From assembly GCF_008808095.1 (NCBI RefSeq), contig NZ_CP023396.1, positions 1,054,001-1,118,000 on the forward strand: 64,000 bases of DNA, read 5' to 3'. Below, in pieces: positions 45,015-55,287 of the stretch (the first letter of the stretch is position 1; every line of letters starts with the position of its first letter). The stretch is from Pseudoalteromonas ruthenica. GTDB taxonomy: Bacteria > Pseudomonadota > Gammaproteobacteria > Enterobacterales > Alteromonadaceae. The notes under the pieces were generated by a model, which saw only the letters and a program-made list of their open reading frames with translations, was not told the DNA's origin and made no database searches. Both the position numbers and the translations under genes were made by a program.

Positions 45015-46622
45015 TTACATCCTAAATATGCCAAACTCGGACTCTTTCGCTGGCGCGTTGGTGGTGGCCTCAAGTGCCAGACCGAGTACCGAGCGGGTGT
45101 CGGCGGGGTCTATGATGCCGTCGTCCCAAAGCCTTGCACTGGCGTAGTAGGGGTGCCCTTGGCGCTCATACTGCTCAATGATGGGCTTTTTAAATTCATC
45201 TAGCTGTTCATCGCTCATGGACTCGCCTTTGCGCGCTAGGCCATCTTGCTTCACTTGTGCTAATACCCCTGCGGCCTGCTCACCGCCCATCACCGAAATA
45301 CGGGCGTTGGGCCACATCCACATCATGGTCGGCTCATAGGCGCGGCCACACATGCCGTAGTTACCAGCGCCATAAGAGCCACCAATAAGAATGGTAAACT
45401 TAGGCACCTCGGCACAACTGACGGCGGTCACCATTTTCGCGCCGTGCTTGGCGATGCCCTCGGCCTCGTATTTCTGCCCGACCATAAAGCCGGTGATATT
45501 CTGCAAAAACACCAGTGGGATATTACGTTTGGCACACAGCTGAATAAAATGCGCGCCTTTTTGCGCCGACTCGCTAAACAACACGCCGTTGTTAGCAACA
45601 ATGCCCACTGGGTGGCCGTAAATCTCAGCAAAGCCGGTCACTAGGGTCTCGCCAAAGTAGCGCTTAAATTCATCAAAAGAAGAGTCATCGACGACGCGCG
45701 CAATCACCTCGCGCACATCAAAGCTCTTTTTCAAGTCGGTGCCGACAATGCCGTAGAGCTCGTGGATATCGTAGCGTGGTGCTTTAATCTCTTTTAATAC
45801 CGGCGCGACTGGGCGTACATGATTGGTGCGGGCAATACATTGGCGCGCAATCGACAGGGCGTGCTCGTCATTGTCAGCATAATGGTCAGCCACACCGGAG
45901 GTTTTACAATGCACATCGGCACCGCCTAAGTCTTCGGCGCTCACTTCTTCCCCGGTAGCCGCTTTAACCAAGGGAGGGCCGGCAAGGAAAATAGTGCCTT
46001 GCTCTTTGACAATAATGCTTTCATCAGCCATGGCGGGAACATAGGCACCACCAGCGGTACACAGCCCCATGACCACGGCGATTTGCGGGATCCCTTTTGC
46101 CGACATGCGCGCCTGATTGTAGAAGATACGGCCAAAGTGCAGTTTATCGGGAAACACTTCGTCTTGCTCTGGCAGGTTAGCGCCGCCGGAGTCGACCAGA
46201 TAAATACAAGGTAGGTGGCAACGCTCGGCAATTTCTTGAGCGCGCAGGTGCTTTTTCACCGTCAGCGGGAAGTAAGTGCCGCCTTTAACGGTGGCATCGT
46301 TACCGACAATCATGCACTCCACGCCTTGCACTCGACCAATCCCAGCAACCACACCGGCGCAGGGAATGTCTTGCTCATACACGCCGTGGGCGGCGAACTG
46401 GCCGATTTCCAAAAACGGCGAGCCCTCATCGAGCAAATGTTCAATACGGTCACGAACAAATAACTTGCCTCGACTTTGGTGGCGCTCCACGTATTTTGGA
46501 CCGCCGCCGCCACGAATAGTAGCAGCGCGCTCATGAAGGTCTTGAACCAATGAGCGCATCGACTCGTTGTTAGAGAGAAACTGCGGGTCTTTAGGATTAA
46601 TAGCAGAAGATAAAATCGTCAT
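45015..46622 (-). CDS. liuB: Methylcrotonyl-CoA carboxylase carboxyltransferase beta subunit
   Basis: 535 residues. Acyl-CoA carboxyltransferase fold with two crotonase-like halves. [17 protein letters not shown] near the N-terminus, [36 protein letters not shown] and the C-terminal [19 protein letters not shown] are diagnostic of the MCC beta subunit (NLPEQ rather than the propionyl-CoA carboxylase pattern). It partners LiuD. Nine bases separate its stop from liuC. Confidence 0.95.
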   Translation of the reverse strand: MTILSSAINPKDPQFLSNNESMRSLVQDLHERAATIRGGGGPKYVERHQSRGKLFVRDRIEHLLDEGSPFLEIGQFAAHGVYEQDIPCAGVVAGIGRVQGVECMIVGNDATVKGGTYFPLTVKKHLRAQEIAERCHLPCIYLVDSGGANLPEQDEVFPDKLHFGRIFYNQARMSAKGIPQIAVVMGLCTAGGAYVPAMADESIIVKEQGTIFLAGPPLVKAATGEEVSAEDLGGADVHCKTSGVADHYADNDEHALSIARQCIARTNHVRPVAPVLKEIKAPRYDIHELYGIVGTDLKKSFDVREVIARVVDDSSFDEFKRYFGETLVTGFAEIYGHPVGIVANNGVLFSESAQKGAHFIQLCAKRNIPLVFLQNITGFMVGQKYEAEGIAKHGAKMVTAVSCAEVPKFTILIGGSYGAGNYGMCGRAYEPTMMWMWPNARISVMGGEQAAGVLAQVKQDGLARKGESMSDEQLDEFKKPIIEQYERQGHPYYASARLWDDGIIDPADTRSVLGLALEATTNAPAKESEFGIFRM

Positions 46623-46630
46623 AACGCACC

Positions 46631-47806
46631 TTAGCGGCTTTCAGTGAATAGCTCGCGGCCAATTAGCATACGGCGAATTTCTGAGGTGCCAGCACCAATT
46701 TCATACAGCTTGGCATCACGCAGCAGGCGCCCAGTGGGGTATTCGTTTATGTAGCCATTGCCGCCCAGAATCTGAATTGCATCTAAGGCCATTTTTGTTG
46801 CTAGTTCAGCTGCGTATAAGATAACGCCGGCCGCATCTTTACGGGTGGTTTCGCCTCTGTCGCACGCTTGGGCAACGGTGTAAACATAGGAGCGTGCGGC
46901 ATTCATTTGCGTATACATATCAGCAATTTTGCCCTGAATAAGTTGGAAGTTACCAATCGGGCTGTCGAACTGTTTACGCTCATGAATATAAGGAACGACC
47001 ACATCCATACACGCTTGCATAATACCCAGTGGTCCGCCAGCGAGTACTACGCGCTCATAATCGAGGCCACTCATGAGTACTTTGACGCCCTCATTAAGGT
47101 TGCCGAGAATGTTCTCTTCGGGCACGGCGCAATCCTCAAACACTAGTTCACAAGTGTTTGAGCCACGCATCCCCAATTTATCGAGCTTTTGCGCTTGGCT
47201 AAATCCAGGAGTGTCACGCTCGACGATAAACGCGGTGATCCCTTTCGGGCCGGCGCTGGCATCGGTTTTGGCATAAATTACAAAGGTGTGAGCGTCAGGA
47301 CCATTGGTGATCCACATCTTGTTGCCGTTTAGGATGTAGTGGTCGCCTTTTTTCTCCGCTTTTAAGCGCATAGACACCACATCTGAACCGGCACCAGGTT
47401 CACTCATCGCCAATGCACCAATGTGCTCGCCACTGACAAGCTTGGGCAGATATTTTTCTTTTTGCTGCTCGTTACCGTTACGGAAGATTTGGTTAACGCA
47501 AAGGTTAGAGTGTGCGCCATAGCTTAAACCAATTGAGGCGCTGGCACGGCTTACTTCTTCCATGGCAATAACATGTTCGAGATAACCTAAGCCGGCACCA
47601 CCATATTTCTCATCTACAGTCATGCCTAGTAGCCCCATCTCACCAAATTTAGGCCACAGCTCATTGGGGAACATGTTTTTCTCATCAGTTTGTTCAGCAA
47701 GCGGCGCAATCTCGGCGCTGGCGAAAGAATTAACGTGCGAGCGGATCATATCGGCTGTTTCCCCGAGGCCGAAGTTGAGTTCTTTATAAAGCGAAATTGT
47801 ACTCAT
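46631..47806 (-). CDS. liuA: Isovaleryl-CoA dehydrogenase
   Basis: 391-residue FAD-dependent acyl-CoA dehydrogenase, the first leucine-specific oxidation. [18 protein letters not shown] and [19 protein letters not shown] bind flavin and substrate. The catalytic glutamate lies in [14 protein letters not shown], the internal position typical of isovaleryl-CoA dehydrogenases, and not only at the C-terminal site used by other family members. [13 protein letters not shown] is conserved. It follows liuR by five bases. Confidence 0.94.
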   Translation of the reverse strand: MSTISLYKELNFGLGETADMIRSHVNSFASAEIAPLAEQTDEKNMFPNELWPKFGEMGLLGMTVDEKYGGAGLGYLEHVIAMEEVSRASASIGLSYGAHSNLCVNQIFRNGNEQQKEKYLPKLVSGEHIGALAMSEPGAGSDVVSMRLKAEKKGDHYILNGNKMWITNGPDAHTFVIYAKTDASAGPKGITAFIVERDTPGFSQAQKLDKLGMRGSNTCELVFEDCAVPEENILGNLNEGVKVLMSGLDYERVVLAGGPLGIMQACMDVVVPYIHERKQFDSPIGNFQLIQGKIADMYTQMNAARSYVYTVAQACDRGETTRKDAAGVILYAAELATKMALDAIQILGGNGYINEYPTGRLLRDAKLYEIGAGTSEIRRMLIGRELFTESR

Positions 47807-47811
47807 GGTGA

Positions 47812-48219
47812 TTAATCCTGTTGTAAATGTGAGAGGGTTTCACGGCAGCGTTTCTCAGCCGTAACGAGTTCCATTAGCACGACTTTAATGTCGTCCATTT
47901 GCTGATTGAGGTGTGCTTTTTTTTCTTCGATAAGATCGAGCATAGTGACAAGCTGCTTGGCACTGGATTTGTCCGCGTCATAAAGTTCGAACAATCGACC
48001 CGTTTCTGCTAGGGTGAAACCTAAGCGTTTACCGCGAAGGATCAGCTTCAAGCGTACTTTATCGCGTTTAGAATAGATTCTGGTTTGGCCATTTCGTCTC
48101 GGAGTAATAAGCCCTTGGTCTTCGTAAAAACGAATACTGCGGGTGGTTATATCAAACTCCTTGGCAAGCTCACTAATAGAGAACGTTTGCTCGCTGGCCG
48201 TTGGGCTTTGCTCTGTCAT
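47812..48219 (-). CDS. liuR: MerR-family regulator LiuR
   Basis: 135 residues. N-terminal MerR helix-turn-helix ([28 protein letters not shown]) and winged part ([29 protein letters not shown]), then a coiled-coil dimerisation helix ([19 protein letters not shown]). No metal-binding cysteine cluster like that of MerR/CueR is present. It is first gene of the liu operon and divergent from the ivd-type operon, matching the LiuR regulator known for branched-chain amino-acid catabolism in gammaproteobacteria. Confidence 0.92.
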   Translation of the reverse strand: MTEQSPTASEQTFSISELAKEFDITTRSIRFYEDQGLITPRRNGQTRIYSKRDKVRLKLILRGKRLGFTLAETGRLFELYDADKSSAKQLVTMLDLIEEKKAHLNQQMDDIKVVLMELVTAEKRCRETLSHLQQD

Positions 48220-48269
48220 TGTCTTTTAGTCTTATCTACTACAAATTTTTAACACCAATATAAGTGAAG

Positions 48270-48286
48270 TTTACGTAAAGGTAAAG
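48270..48286 (-). promoter_or_regulatory. LiuR-like operator upstream of liuR
   Basis: TTTACGTAAAGGTAAAG contains the TTTACGTAAA dyad and lies 51 bases before the liuR start. On the minus strand TATATT follows within 17-19 bases of the TTTAC part, a MerR-type promoter layout. It shares ACGTAAA with the second site. Confidence 0.55.
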
Positions 48287-48449
48287 CTGCATTTGGTGCT
48301 CACTTTTATTCTTCTATTTTCTTTTCCATAAGCCCTGAAGCTAACTGTTTATAAGGCTTAGCTTAAACTCGCATTGTTTTTATAGGCGTAACTAGGCGGT
48401 GGCTGCTAAAGTTTACAGCGATTGAAATTTCATCATTTCACTTATCTAA

Positions 48450-48480
48450 TTGACGTTGGCGTAAACGTAAATTTTATGTA
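48450..48480 (+). promoter_or_regulatory. MerR-type promoter of the valine/isoleucine operon
   Basis: A -35 like TTGACG (48450-48455) and a -10 like TATGTA (48475-48480) are separated by exactly 19 bases, the long spacer typical of MerR-regulated promoters. The spacer holds GGCGTAAACGTAAAT, related to the site before liuR, so LiuR probably activates here. Confidence 0.6.
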
Positions 48481-48512
48481 TGCTCAAGTGAAATTGATAT
48501 GGAGAACACAGT

Positions 48513-49706
48513 ATGAGTACACCATTGCAGGATAACGATATTGTTATTGTTAGTGCCCAGCGTACCGCCATGGGTGGTTTTATGGGTGCACTAAGCGGTG
48601 CCAGCGCCACTGAGTTGGGTGCTAGCGCAATCAAAGGCGCCTTAGCGAGCGTTAATCTAGATGCCGGCGAAATCGACGAAGTCATTATGGGGTGTGTTTT
48701 GCCCGCTGCTTTGGGTCAAGCGCCTGCGCGTCAAGCGATGTTGAAAGCAGGTATGGAAAAGCACACTGGTGCAACAACCATTAATAAGGTGTGTGGCTCA
48801 GGTCTAAAAGCGGTAATGCTGGCTCATGACCTAATCAAAGCAGGCAGTGTTAATAGTGTTATCGCTGGTGGCATGGAGAGTATGTCCAATGCTCCTTATA
48901 TGTTACCGAAGGCGCGCTCAGGCATGCGCATGGGCCACGGCGAAGTAAAAGACCATATGATGATGGATGGCTTAGAGGACGCTTACGATAATCTCGCGAT
49001 GGGGTGTTTTGCACAAAGCACTGCCGATCAATACGACATGACTCGTGAGCAAATGGACGAATTTGCGCTTAACTCACTGGCTAAAGCCAATAAAGCGATT
49101 GAAAGCGGGGCCTTTAAAACGGAAATCACCGCGCACACTATCAGCAGTCGTAAAGGAGACGTGACAGTGGAGGTGGATGAGCAACCGGGGAACGCCCGTC
49201 CAGATAAAATTCCGTCATTGCGCCCAGCGTTTAAAAAAGACGGCACCATCACCGCAGCAAACTCTTCGTCAATCTCCGATGGCGCTGCGGCACTTGTGGT
49301 AATGAGCTATGGCGAAGCGCAAAAGCAAGGCATGACCCCCATTGCCCGGATCAGCGGACACAGCACCCACTCACGTTTACCGGCTGAATTTACCATCGCC
49401 CCGGTTGGCGCTATGGAGAAGCTACTGAAAAAGCTTGATTGGCAAGTAGACGACGTTGATTTATGGGAAATCAATGAAGCCTTTGCCATGGTCACGATGC
49501 TGGCTATTAATGAAATGAAACTTGATGCTGACAAAGTCAATGTTCACGGCGGCGCGTGTGCTCTTGGCCATCCAATTGGAGCCAGTGGTGCACGAATTTT
49601 GACCACGCTAATTCATGCGTTGCGTAATCAAGGCAAACAGCGCGGTGTCGCGTCACTGTGTATCGGCGGCGGTGAAGCCGTTGCTTTAGCTATCGAAACA
49701 CTTTAA
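48513..49706 (+). CDS. Acetyl-CoA C-acyltransferase (thiolase), ivd-type operon
   Basis: 397-residue thiolase. The nucleophilic cysteine is in INKVCGSGLKAVMLAH near residue 90. NEAFAMV (about 318), GGACALGHPIGASGAR (His near 350) and CIGGGEA (Cys near 382) complete the active site. It would cleave 2-methylacetoacetyl-CoA from isoleucine and acetoacetyl-CoA made by the divergent liu operon. First gene of a seven-gene operon. ATG with GGAGA upstream. Confidence 0.93.
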   Translation: MSTPLQDNDIVIVSAQRTAMGGFMGALSGASATELGASAIKGALASVNLDAGEIDEVIMGCVLPAALGQAPARQAMLKAGMEKHTGATTINKVCGSGLKAVMLAHDLIKAGSVNSVIAGGMESMSNAPYMLPKARSGMRMGHGEVKDHMMMDGLEDAYDNLAMGCFAQSTADQYDMTREQMDEFALNSLAKANKAIESGAFKTEITAHTISSRKGDVTVEVDEQPGNARPDKIPSLRPAFKKDGTITAANSSSISDGAAALVVMSYGEAQKQGMTPIARISGHSTHSRLPAEFTIAPVGAMEKLLKKLDWQVDDVDLWEINEAFAMVTMLAINEMKLDADKVNVHGGACALGHPIGASGARILTTLIHALRNQGKQRGVASLCIGGGEAVALAIETL

Positions 49707-49765
49707 TTTTTTCGCGCCCATAATTACTACAACACTGGGCGCTGCTATTTTGGGGAGTATGCATC

Positions 49766-51256
49766 ATGCATCAGGTACCACTTTATATCGGCGGCGAAAT
49801 GCGCCAATCCACATCATCACAATGGCTGGATGTTCTTAACCCAGCAAACCAAGAAGTCTTGGCGCAAGTGCCACTGGCTACCGAAGACGAAGTCAATGAG
49901 GCGATTGCCTCAGCTAAAGAAGCGTTTAAAACCTGGAAAGATGTGCCGGTCACTGAGCGAGCACGCATTATGATGCGTTATGCGCAGTTACTAAAAGAGC
50001 ATCATGATGAAATAGCTACAATTATCTGCCATGAGTTAGGTAAAACTTTTGAAGATGCCAAAGGCGACGTTTGGCGTGGTATTGAGGTTGTTGAGCAAGC
50101 GGCAAACGCCCCATCAAATATGATGGGGGAGACGGTTTCTAACGTCGCCCGTAATATTGATACCTATTCATTAATCCAACCTTTAGGGGTATGTGCGGGG
50201 GTCACCCCGTTTAACTTCCCGGCGATGATCCCACTGTGGATGTTCCCACTGGCTATCGTTTGTGGCAACACCTTTGTCCTTAAGCCCTCTGAGCAAGATC
50301 CGCTTACACCGATGCGTCTAGTGGAGTTATTTGAAGAGGCCGGTGCACCTAAAGGGGTATTGCAGGTGGTGCATGGCGCAAAAGATCAGGTTAATCAGAT
50401 CCTAGAGCATGATGATGTACGCGCTATCTCGTTTGTCGGCTCCTGTGCAGTAGGTCAATACATTTACGATAAAGGCACCGCTAACCTCAAACGGGTGCAG
50501 TGCTGTGTAGGCGCTAAAAACCACCTCGTGGTGATGCCAGATGCGCATAAAGAGAATGTTATTAATAACCTAGTGGGCTCTTCTGTTGGCGCCGCAGGAC
50601 AACGCTGTATGGGTATTTCAGTGGCGGTGTTCGTGGGTCAGTCAAAGCAATGGGTTGATGATTTGAAAACTGCGTTGAGCAAAGTACACCCAGGTACTTG
50701 GGATAATCAAGATGCTGCGTATGGCCCGCAAACCACCGCTGCGGCCAAAGAGCGTATTCTCTCTTTGATTGCTAAAGGTAAAGAAGAAGGTGCCGAGTGT
50801 TTGCTTGATGGTTCAGATTGCACTGTAGAAGGCTATGAGAAGGGCAACTGGGTGGGGCCAACTTTATTTGCCAATGTGACTCCAGACATGGCTATCTACC
50901 GCGAGGAAATTTTTGGCCCGGTACTGTGCTGTGTGTTTGTGGATACCTTGGAAGAGGCCATCGCCTTAATCAACGACAACCCTTATGGCAATGGTACGTC
51001 GCTATTTACCGCCAGTGGCGCAGCGGCACGTAAATTCCAGCATCATATTGAAGTGGGTCAGGTGGGTATCAATGTGCCAATTCCTGTGCCGTTACCGTTT
51101 TTCTCCTTTACTGGCTGGAAGGGCTCGTTTTATGGCGACCAGCATACCTATGGCAAACAAGGTGTGCGTTTTTACACCGAGACCAAAACCATCACCGCAC
51201 GTTGGTTTGAAGACGACGCAGTCAGCGGTCCCAATATGAGCATCAACCTAAAATAA
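49766..51256 (+). CDS. mmsA: Methylmalonate-semialdehyde dehydrogenase (acylating)
   Basis: 496 residues, CoA-dependent aldehyde dehydrogenase of valine catabolism. [18 protein letters not shown] and the cofactor loop [15 protein letters not shown] are conserved, and the catalytic Cys is in [11 protein letters not shown] near residue 284. [24 protein letters not shown] and the C-terminal [15 protein letters not shown] identify the MmsA subgroup. It converts methylmalonate semialdehyde to propionyl-CoA. Confidence 0.95.
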   Translation: MHQVPLYIGGEMRQSTSSQWLDVLNPANQEVLAQVPLATEDEVNEAIASAKEAFKTWKDVPVTERARIMMRYAQLLKEHHDEIATIICHELGKTFEDAKGDVWRGIEVVEQAANAPSNMMGETVSNVARNIDTYSLIQPLGVCAGVTPFNFPAMIPLWMFPLAIVCGNTFVLKPSEQDPLTPMRLVELFEEAGAPKGVLQVVHGAKDQVNQILEHDDVRAISFVGSCAVGQYIYDKGTANLKRVQCCVGAKNHLVVMPDAHKENVINNLVGSSVGAAGQRCMGISVAVFVGQSKQWVDDLKTALSKVHPGTWDNQDAAYGPQTTAAAKERILSLIAKGKEEGAECLLDGSDCTVEGYEKGNWVGPTLFANVTPDMAIYREEIFGPVLCCVFVDTLEEAIALINDNPYGNGTSLFTASGAAARKFQHHIEVGQVGINVPIPVPLPFFSFTGWKGSFYGDQHTYGKQGVRFYTETKTITARWFEDDAVSGPNMSINLK

Positions 51257-51309
51257 CTGGTTCGGCCGGTTAAATCCGGCCGCTATGTAAGTAGTAAAGA
51301 GAGTGCATT

Positions 51310-52467
51310 ATGGATTTTAACCTTACAGAAGACCAACAAGCCTTTGCCGATATGGCTGAGCGTTTTGCTGCCCAAGAGTTGGCCCCGTTTGCAGCTAAAT
51401 GGGACCAAGAACATATTTTTCCAATAGAGACCCTACAAAAAGCCGGTGAGCTGGGCTTTTGTGGCCTCTATACTCCGGAAGAAGTCGGTGGTCTAGGGCT
51501 GTCACGTCTTGACTCAAGCATTATTTTCGAGCAGCTGGCGAAGGGCTGTACCGCCACAACCGCCATGCTTACTATCCACAATATGGCAACCTGGATGGTC
51601 GCAAGCTTTGGTACTGATAGCGCCAAGGAGCGTTATTGCCCTGAGCTTGTCACCGGTGAAAAACTGGCTTCGTATTGTCTAACCGAGCCAGGCAGTGGCT
51701 CCGATGCGGCGTCGCTGAAGACCAAAGCGGTTCGTGACGGGGATGATTATCTGATCAGCGGCTCAAAAATGTTTATTTCCGGCGCTGGCAGTACTCAGGT
51801 GTTAGTAGTGATGGCTCGCACCGGCGAAGCAGGGCCCAAGGGCATTAGCGCTTTTGTTGTGCCTGCCGATGCCGAAGGGATCAGCTATGGTAAAGCCGAA
51901 GAAAAAATGGGCTGGAACGCGCAACCAACCCGTTTGGTCACGTTTGAAAATGTACGTATTCCTCAAGACCATTTGTTAGGTCAAGAGGGCGAGGGCTTTA
52001 AGTTTGCTATGCAAGGGCTTGATGGTGGCCGTATTAATATCGCGACTTGCTCATTAGGTACGGCGCAGCAGGCATTGAACACGGCGAAAGAATACCTTAA
52101 AGAGCGTGAACAGTTTGGTAAGCCATTAGCAGCGTTTCAGGCACTGCAGTTTAAGCTCGCAGATATGAACACCGAACTGGTGGCGGCCCGACAAATGATC
52201 CGCTTAGCGGCGTTTAAGCTCGACAGCAATGACAGTGAAAAAACCACTTACTGCGCCATGGCTAAACGCTTTGCCACCGATGTGGGCGTAAAGGTCTGCG
52301 ATGACGCACTGCAAATTCATGGCGGTTATGGCTATATCAAAGAATACCCATTGGAGCGCCACCTTCGTGATGTGCGCGTACATCAAATTTTAGAAGGCAC
52401 TAACGAAATCATGCGAGTGATCATTGCGCGCCGTATTTTGGCCGATAACGTCAGCGAAATTCTATAA
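51310..52467 (+). CDS. Acyl-CoA dehydrogenase, probable isobutyryl-/2-methylbutyryl-CoA
   Basis: 385-residue FAD-dependent acyl-CoA dehydrogenase. CLTEPGSGSDAASLKTKAV and MFISGAGSTQVLVVMART bind flavin and substrate. The catalytic glutamate is the C-terminal one in ILEGTNEIMRV (about 368), unlike the internal one of LiuA, so the two paralogues differ in substrate. Its place in the mmsAB operon suggests isobutyryl-CoA or 2-methylbutyryl-CoA oxidation. Confidence 0.92.
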   Translation: MDFNLTEDQQAFADMAERFAAQELAPFAAKWDQEHIFPIETLQKAGELGFCGLYTPEEVGGLGLSRLDSSIIFEQLAKGCTATTAMLTIHNMATWMVASFGTDSAKERYCPELVTGEKLASYCLTEPGSGSDAASLKTKAVRDGDDYLISGSKMFISGAGSTQVLVVMARTGEAGPKGISAFVVPADAEGISYGKAEEKMGWNAQPTRLVTFENVRIPQDHLLGQEGEGFKFAMQGLDGGRINIATCSLGTAQQALNTAKEYLKEREQFGKPLAAFQALQFKLADMNTELVAARQMIRLAAFKLDSNDSEKTTYCAMAKRFATDVGVKVCDDALQIHGGYGYIKEYPLERHLRDVRVHQILEGTNEIMRVIIARRILADNVSEIL

Positions 52468-52476
52468 GGAGTCATT

Positions 52477-53256
52477 ATGTCGTCAGCACAAATAAAGTTG
52501 GAAAAACGTGGCCACACCGCCATTTTAACAATGAGCAACCCACCGGCTAATACGTGGACGAAAGAGACACTGACAGCACTTAAAGAGCAGGTTGAAGCCC
52601 TAAACGCCGACAAAGACATTTTTGCCTTGGTGCTTACCGGGGAAGGAGAGAAGTTTTTCTCTGCTGGGGCCGATTTAAATGTGTTTGCCAGTGGCGATAA
52701 AGGGGTTGCTGCACAAATGTCACAAGTATTTGGCGCCGCCTTTGAAACCTTAAGCGATTTTCGTGGTGTGTCTATTGCTGCCATCAATGGTTTTGCTATG
52801 GGCGGAGGCTTGGAAGTGGCCTTAGCCTGTGATATTCGCATCGCCGAAGAGCAAGCGCAGATGGCTTTACCTGAGGCAAAAGTGGGTCTGCTTCCGTGTG
52901 CTGGTGGCACTCAAAATTTGGCGCTCTTAGTTGGTGAAGGCTGGGCTAAGCGCATGATTTTGTGTGGTGAGCGTATTAAAGCAGACAAAGCGCATAGCAT
53001 AGGCTTAATCGAAGAGGTCGTTGGCAGCGGTGAAAGCTTAGATAAAGCTCTTGCCCTCGCTGAGCAGGTAGGTGAGCAAAGCCCAGTCGCGGTCAGCTAT
53101 TGTAAAACTCTTATTCAGCAGGGCCGTCATGGCGATATTCGCAGCGCTTTGCCACTTGAACGCGAGTTATTCGTGAAGCTATTCGACACCCAGGACCAAA
53201 CCGAGGGCGTTAACGCGTTCCTTGAAAAGCGTAAAGCGAAGTGGGTGAATGGCTAA
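52477..53256 (+). CDS. Enoyl-CoA hydratase of valine/isoleucine catabolism
   Basis: 259-residue crotonase-family protein. FSAGADLNVFASG and INGFAMGGGLEVALACDIR form the oxyanion hole with the first catalytic Glu, and MALPEAKVGLLPCAGGTQNL carries the second. It hydrates methacrylyl-CoA and tiglyl-CoA in the pathway. Ribosome-binding site GGAG lies before the ATG. Its stop overlaps the following start (TAATG). Confidence 0.92.
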   Translation: MSSAQIKLEKRGHTAILTMSNPPANTWTKETLTALKEQVEALNADKDIFALVLTGEGEKFFSAGADLNVFASGDKGVAAQMSQVFGAAFETLSDFRGVSIAAINGFAMGGGLEVALACDIRIAEEQAQMALPEAKVGLLPCAGGTQNLALLVGEGWAKRMILCGERIKADKAHSIGLIEEVVGSGESLDKALALAEQVGEQSPVAVSYCKTLIQQGRHGDIRSALPLERELFVKLFDTQDQTEGVNAFLEKRKAKWVNG

Positions 53257-54389
53257 TGGACGAACTTATCCCGTTAAATAACCAAGACGCCGAAGTTGTC
53301 TTTGAACTGGCTCAGTGTAGCAACGGCTCTAAAATTGGATTGGCAACGCTCAATGTCCCTAAGGCTCTCAACGCGCTGAACTTGAATATGATTCGCTTGC
53401 TTGATAAGCAATTGAAGCATTGGGCCGATGACGATGAATTAGCCTTTGTAGTTCTTAAAGGGATGGGTGATAAAGCGTTTTGTGCTGGTGGTGATGTCGT
53501 CAGCTTGCACAGCGCTATGGCTACAGGGGAGCCTGCAGACTATGGGCAAACCTTTTTCAGTGAGGAATACCGTCTTGATTATGCTATCCACTGTTACAAC
53601 AAACCGATTGTTGTGTGGGGTGATGGTATTATCATGGGCGGCGGTATGGGCCTAATGGCTGGCGCCAGTCATCGGGTGGTCACTGAGCGCTCAAAGCTTG
53701 CGATGCCGGAGATCACCATTGGCTTGTACCCTGACGTAGGCGCGAGCTACTTTTTGCAAAAAGCACCGGACAACATTGGCTTGTTCTTAGGCCTGACCGG
53801 GGCACTGATGAATGCCGATGATGCACGCTTCGCTGCCCTTGCCGATCACAGTATCGATAGCAACAAGTTTACCGCCTTACTGGCAACCTTGTGCGAGCAG
53901 AGTTGGGGTAAAGTGGCTGCACTTAATCATGATAAGCTCACTCAACTTTTGAAGAAGTTTGATGGTGAGTCAAAAACCATGGAAAAAGGTGGCCTGCGCA
54001 CTCATTTGAACACCATAAATCGTATGAGCGAATACAGCGATTTAGCGGGTAAGGTAAACTACCTTACGGGTATAGAAAGTGATGATAAATGGTTAGCTAA
54101 AGCCGTAAAAACGCTGAAGCATGGATGTCCGCTAAGTGCTCACTTGGTATTTGAACAACTTAAGCGTGCTCAAGGGCTGTCACTCAAAGCCTGCTTCAAA
54201 ATGGAGCTGGGTATGTCGGTGACGTGCTGTGAAGTGGGTGAGTTTCAAGAAGGGGTGCGCGCATTGCTGATAGACAAAGACATGAGTCCGCAGTGGCAAT
54301 ACCCCAGTTTGCAAGAGGTACCTGAGTCGGTAATTGAGCGCTTTTTTAATCGCCAGTGGCGTGAACACCCACTTGAAACCCTAGTCTAG
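53256..54389 (+). CDS. 3-hydroxyisobutyryl-CoA hydrolase
   Basis: 377 residues of the crotonase superfamily hydrolase branch, longer than true hydratases. FCAGGDVVSLHSAM, DGIIMGGGMGLMAGASHRV and KLAMPEITIGLYPDVGASYFL (Glu and Asp of the hydrolase site) are diagnostic. An in-frame GTG lies at 53241, but the ATG at 53256, coupled to the previous stop, is the better start. It frees 3-hydroxyisobutyrate for MmsB. Confidence 0.93.
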   Translation: MDELIPLNNQDAEVVFELAQCSNGSKIGLATLNVPKALNALNLNMIRLLDKQLKHWADDDELAFVVLKGMGDKAFCAGGDVVSLHSAMATGEPADYGQTFFSEEYRLDYAIHCYNKPIVVWGDGIIMGGGMGLMAGASHRVVTERSKLAMPEITIGLYPDVGASYFLQKAPDNIGLFLGLTGALMNADDARFAALADHSIDSNKFTALLATLCEQSWGKVAALNHDKLTQLLKKFDGESKTMEKGGLRTHLNTINRMSEYSDLAGKVNYLTGIESDDKWLAKAVKTLKHGCPLSAHLVFEQLKRAQGLSLKACFKMELGMSVTCCEVGEFQEGVRALLIDKDMSPQWQYPSLQEVPESVIERFFNRQWREHPLETLV

Positions 54390-54397
54390 GAGGCAGC

Positions 54398-55285
54398 ATG
54401 GCAAAAATAGGATTTATTGGTTTAGGTAATATGGGTGCGCCTATGGCGCGTAACCTAATTAAGGCCGGCCACTCGGTTAGTGTCTTTGATTTAAACAAGC
54501 AGGTGGTCAACGAGCTTGCCGATGAAGGCGCGCATGCAGGTACAACCGCTGATGAGGTCACTCACGGCGCACAGTTTGTGATCTCCATGTTGCCAGCTGC
54601 AAAGCATGTTAAGTCGTTATACTTGGCAGACGATGGTTTAATCCATCATTTAGCCAGTGACACCGTAGTGATTGACTGTTCAACCATTGATGCGGCCAGT
54701 GCCACTGAAGTCGGACAAGCCTTAGCCGATAAGGGCATTGCCTTTGTCGATGCGCCCGTCTCGGGCGGGGTCGCTGGAGCCAGCGCCGGTACCTTGACCT
54801 TTATTGTTGGTGGCGCTAAGACTCACTTTAATGCCGTGCAACCGGTCCTGGAAGATATGGGTAAAAATATCTTCCATGCTGGTGATATTGGCGCCGGTCA
54901 GGTGGCTAAAATCTGCAATAACATGCTGCTGAGTATTTTAATGGCCGGGACCAGTGAAGCTCTGCAAATGGGCATTAATCACGGCTTAGACCCCAAAGTG
55001 CTGTCGGACATCATGGTCAATAGCTCGGGGCGAAACTGGACGTTAGAATTGTACAATCCTTGCCCTGGGGTACTGGAGAACGCGCCATCAAGCAATAATT
55101 ATCAGCCCGGTTTTATGGTCGATTTAATGGCCAAAGATTTGGGCTTAGCACTGGAAGCCGCGCAGAATTCTGGCTCGGCTACCCCTTTAGGGGCGCTTAG
55201 CAAAAACTTGTACACCCTGCTACAAAACCAAGGGGCAGGGGCGCAAGACTTCAGTGCTATATTCAATTTATTCGAGAAGAAGTAA
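54398..55285 (+). CDS. mmsB: 3-hydroxyisobutyrate dehydrogenase
   Basis: 295 residues. NAD-binding IGFIGLGNMGAPMARNL at the N-terminus, substrate loop DAPVSGGVAGASAGTL (about 118-133), and the catalytic lysine in GQVAKICNNMLLS near residue 169. It oxidises 3-hydroxyisobutyrate to methylmalonate semialdehyde, the substrate of MmsA encoded upstream. A strong AGGAGG precedes the ATG. Confidence 0.95.
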   Translation: MAKIGFIGLGNMGAPMARNLIKAGHSVSVFDLNKQVVNELADEGAHAGTTADEVTHGAQFVISMLPAAKHVKSLYLADDGLIHHLASDTVVIDCSTIDAASATEVGQALADKGIAFVDAPVSGGVAGASAGTLTFIVGGAKTHFNAVQPVLEDMGKNIFHAGDIGAGQVAKICNNMLLSILMAGTSEALQMGINHGLDPKVLSDIMVNSSGRNWTLELYNPCPGVLENAPSSNNYQPGFMVDLMAKDLGLALEAAQNSGSATPLGALSKNLYTLLQNQGAGAQDFSAIFNLFEKK

Positions 55286-55287
55286 CT

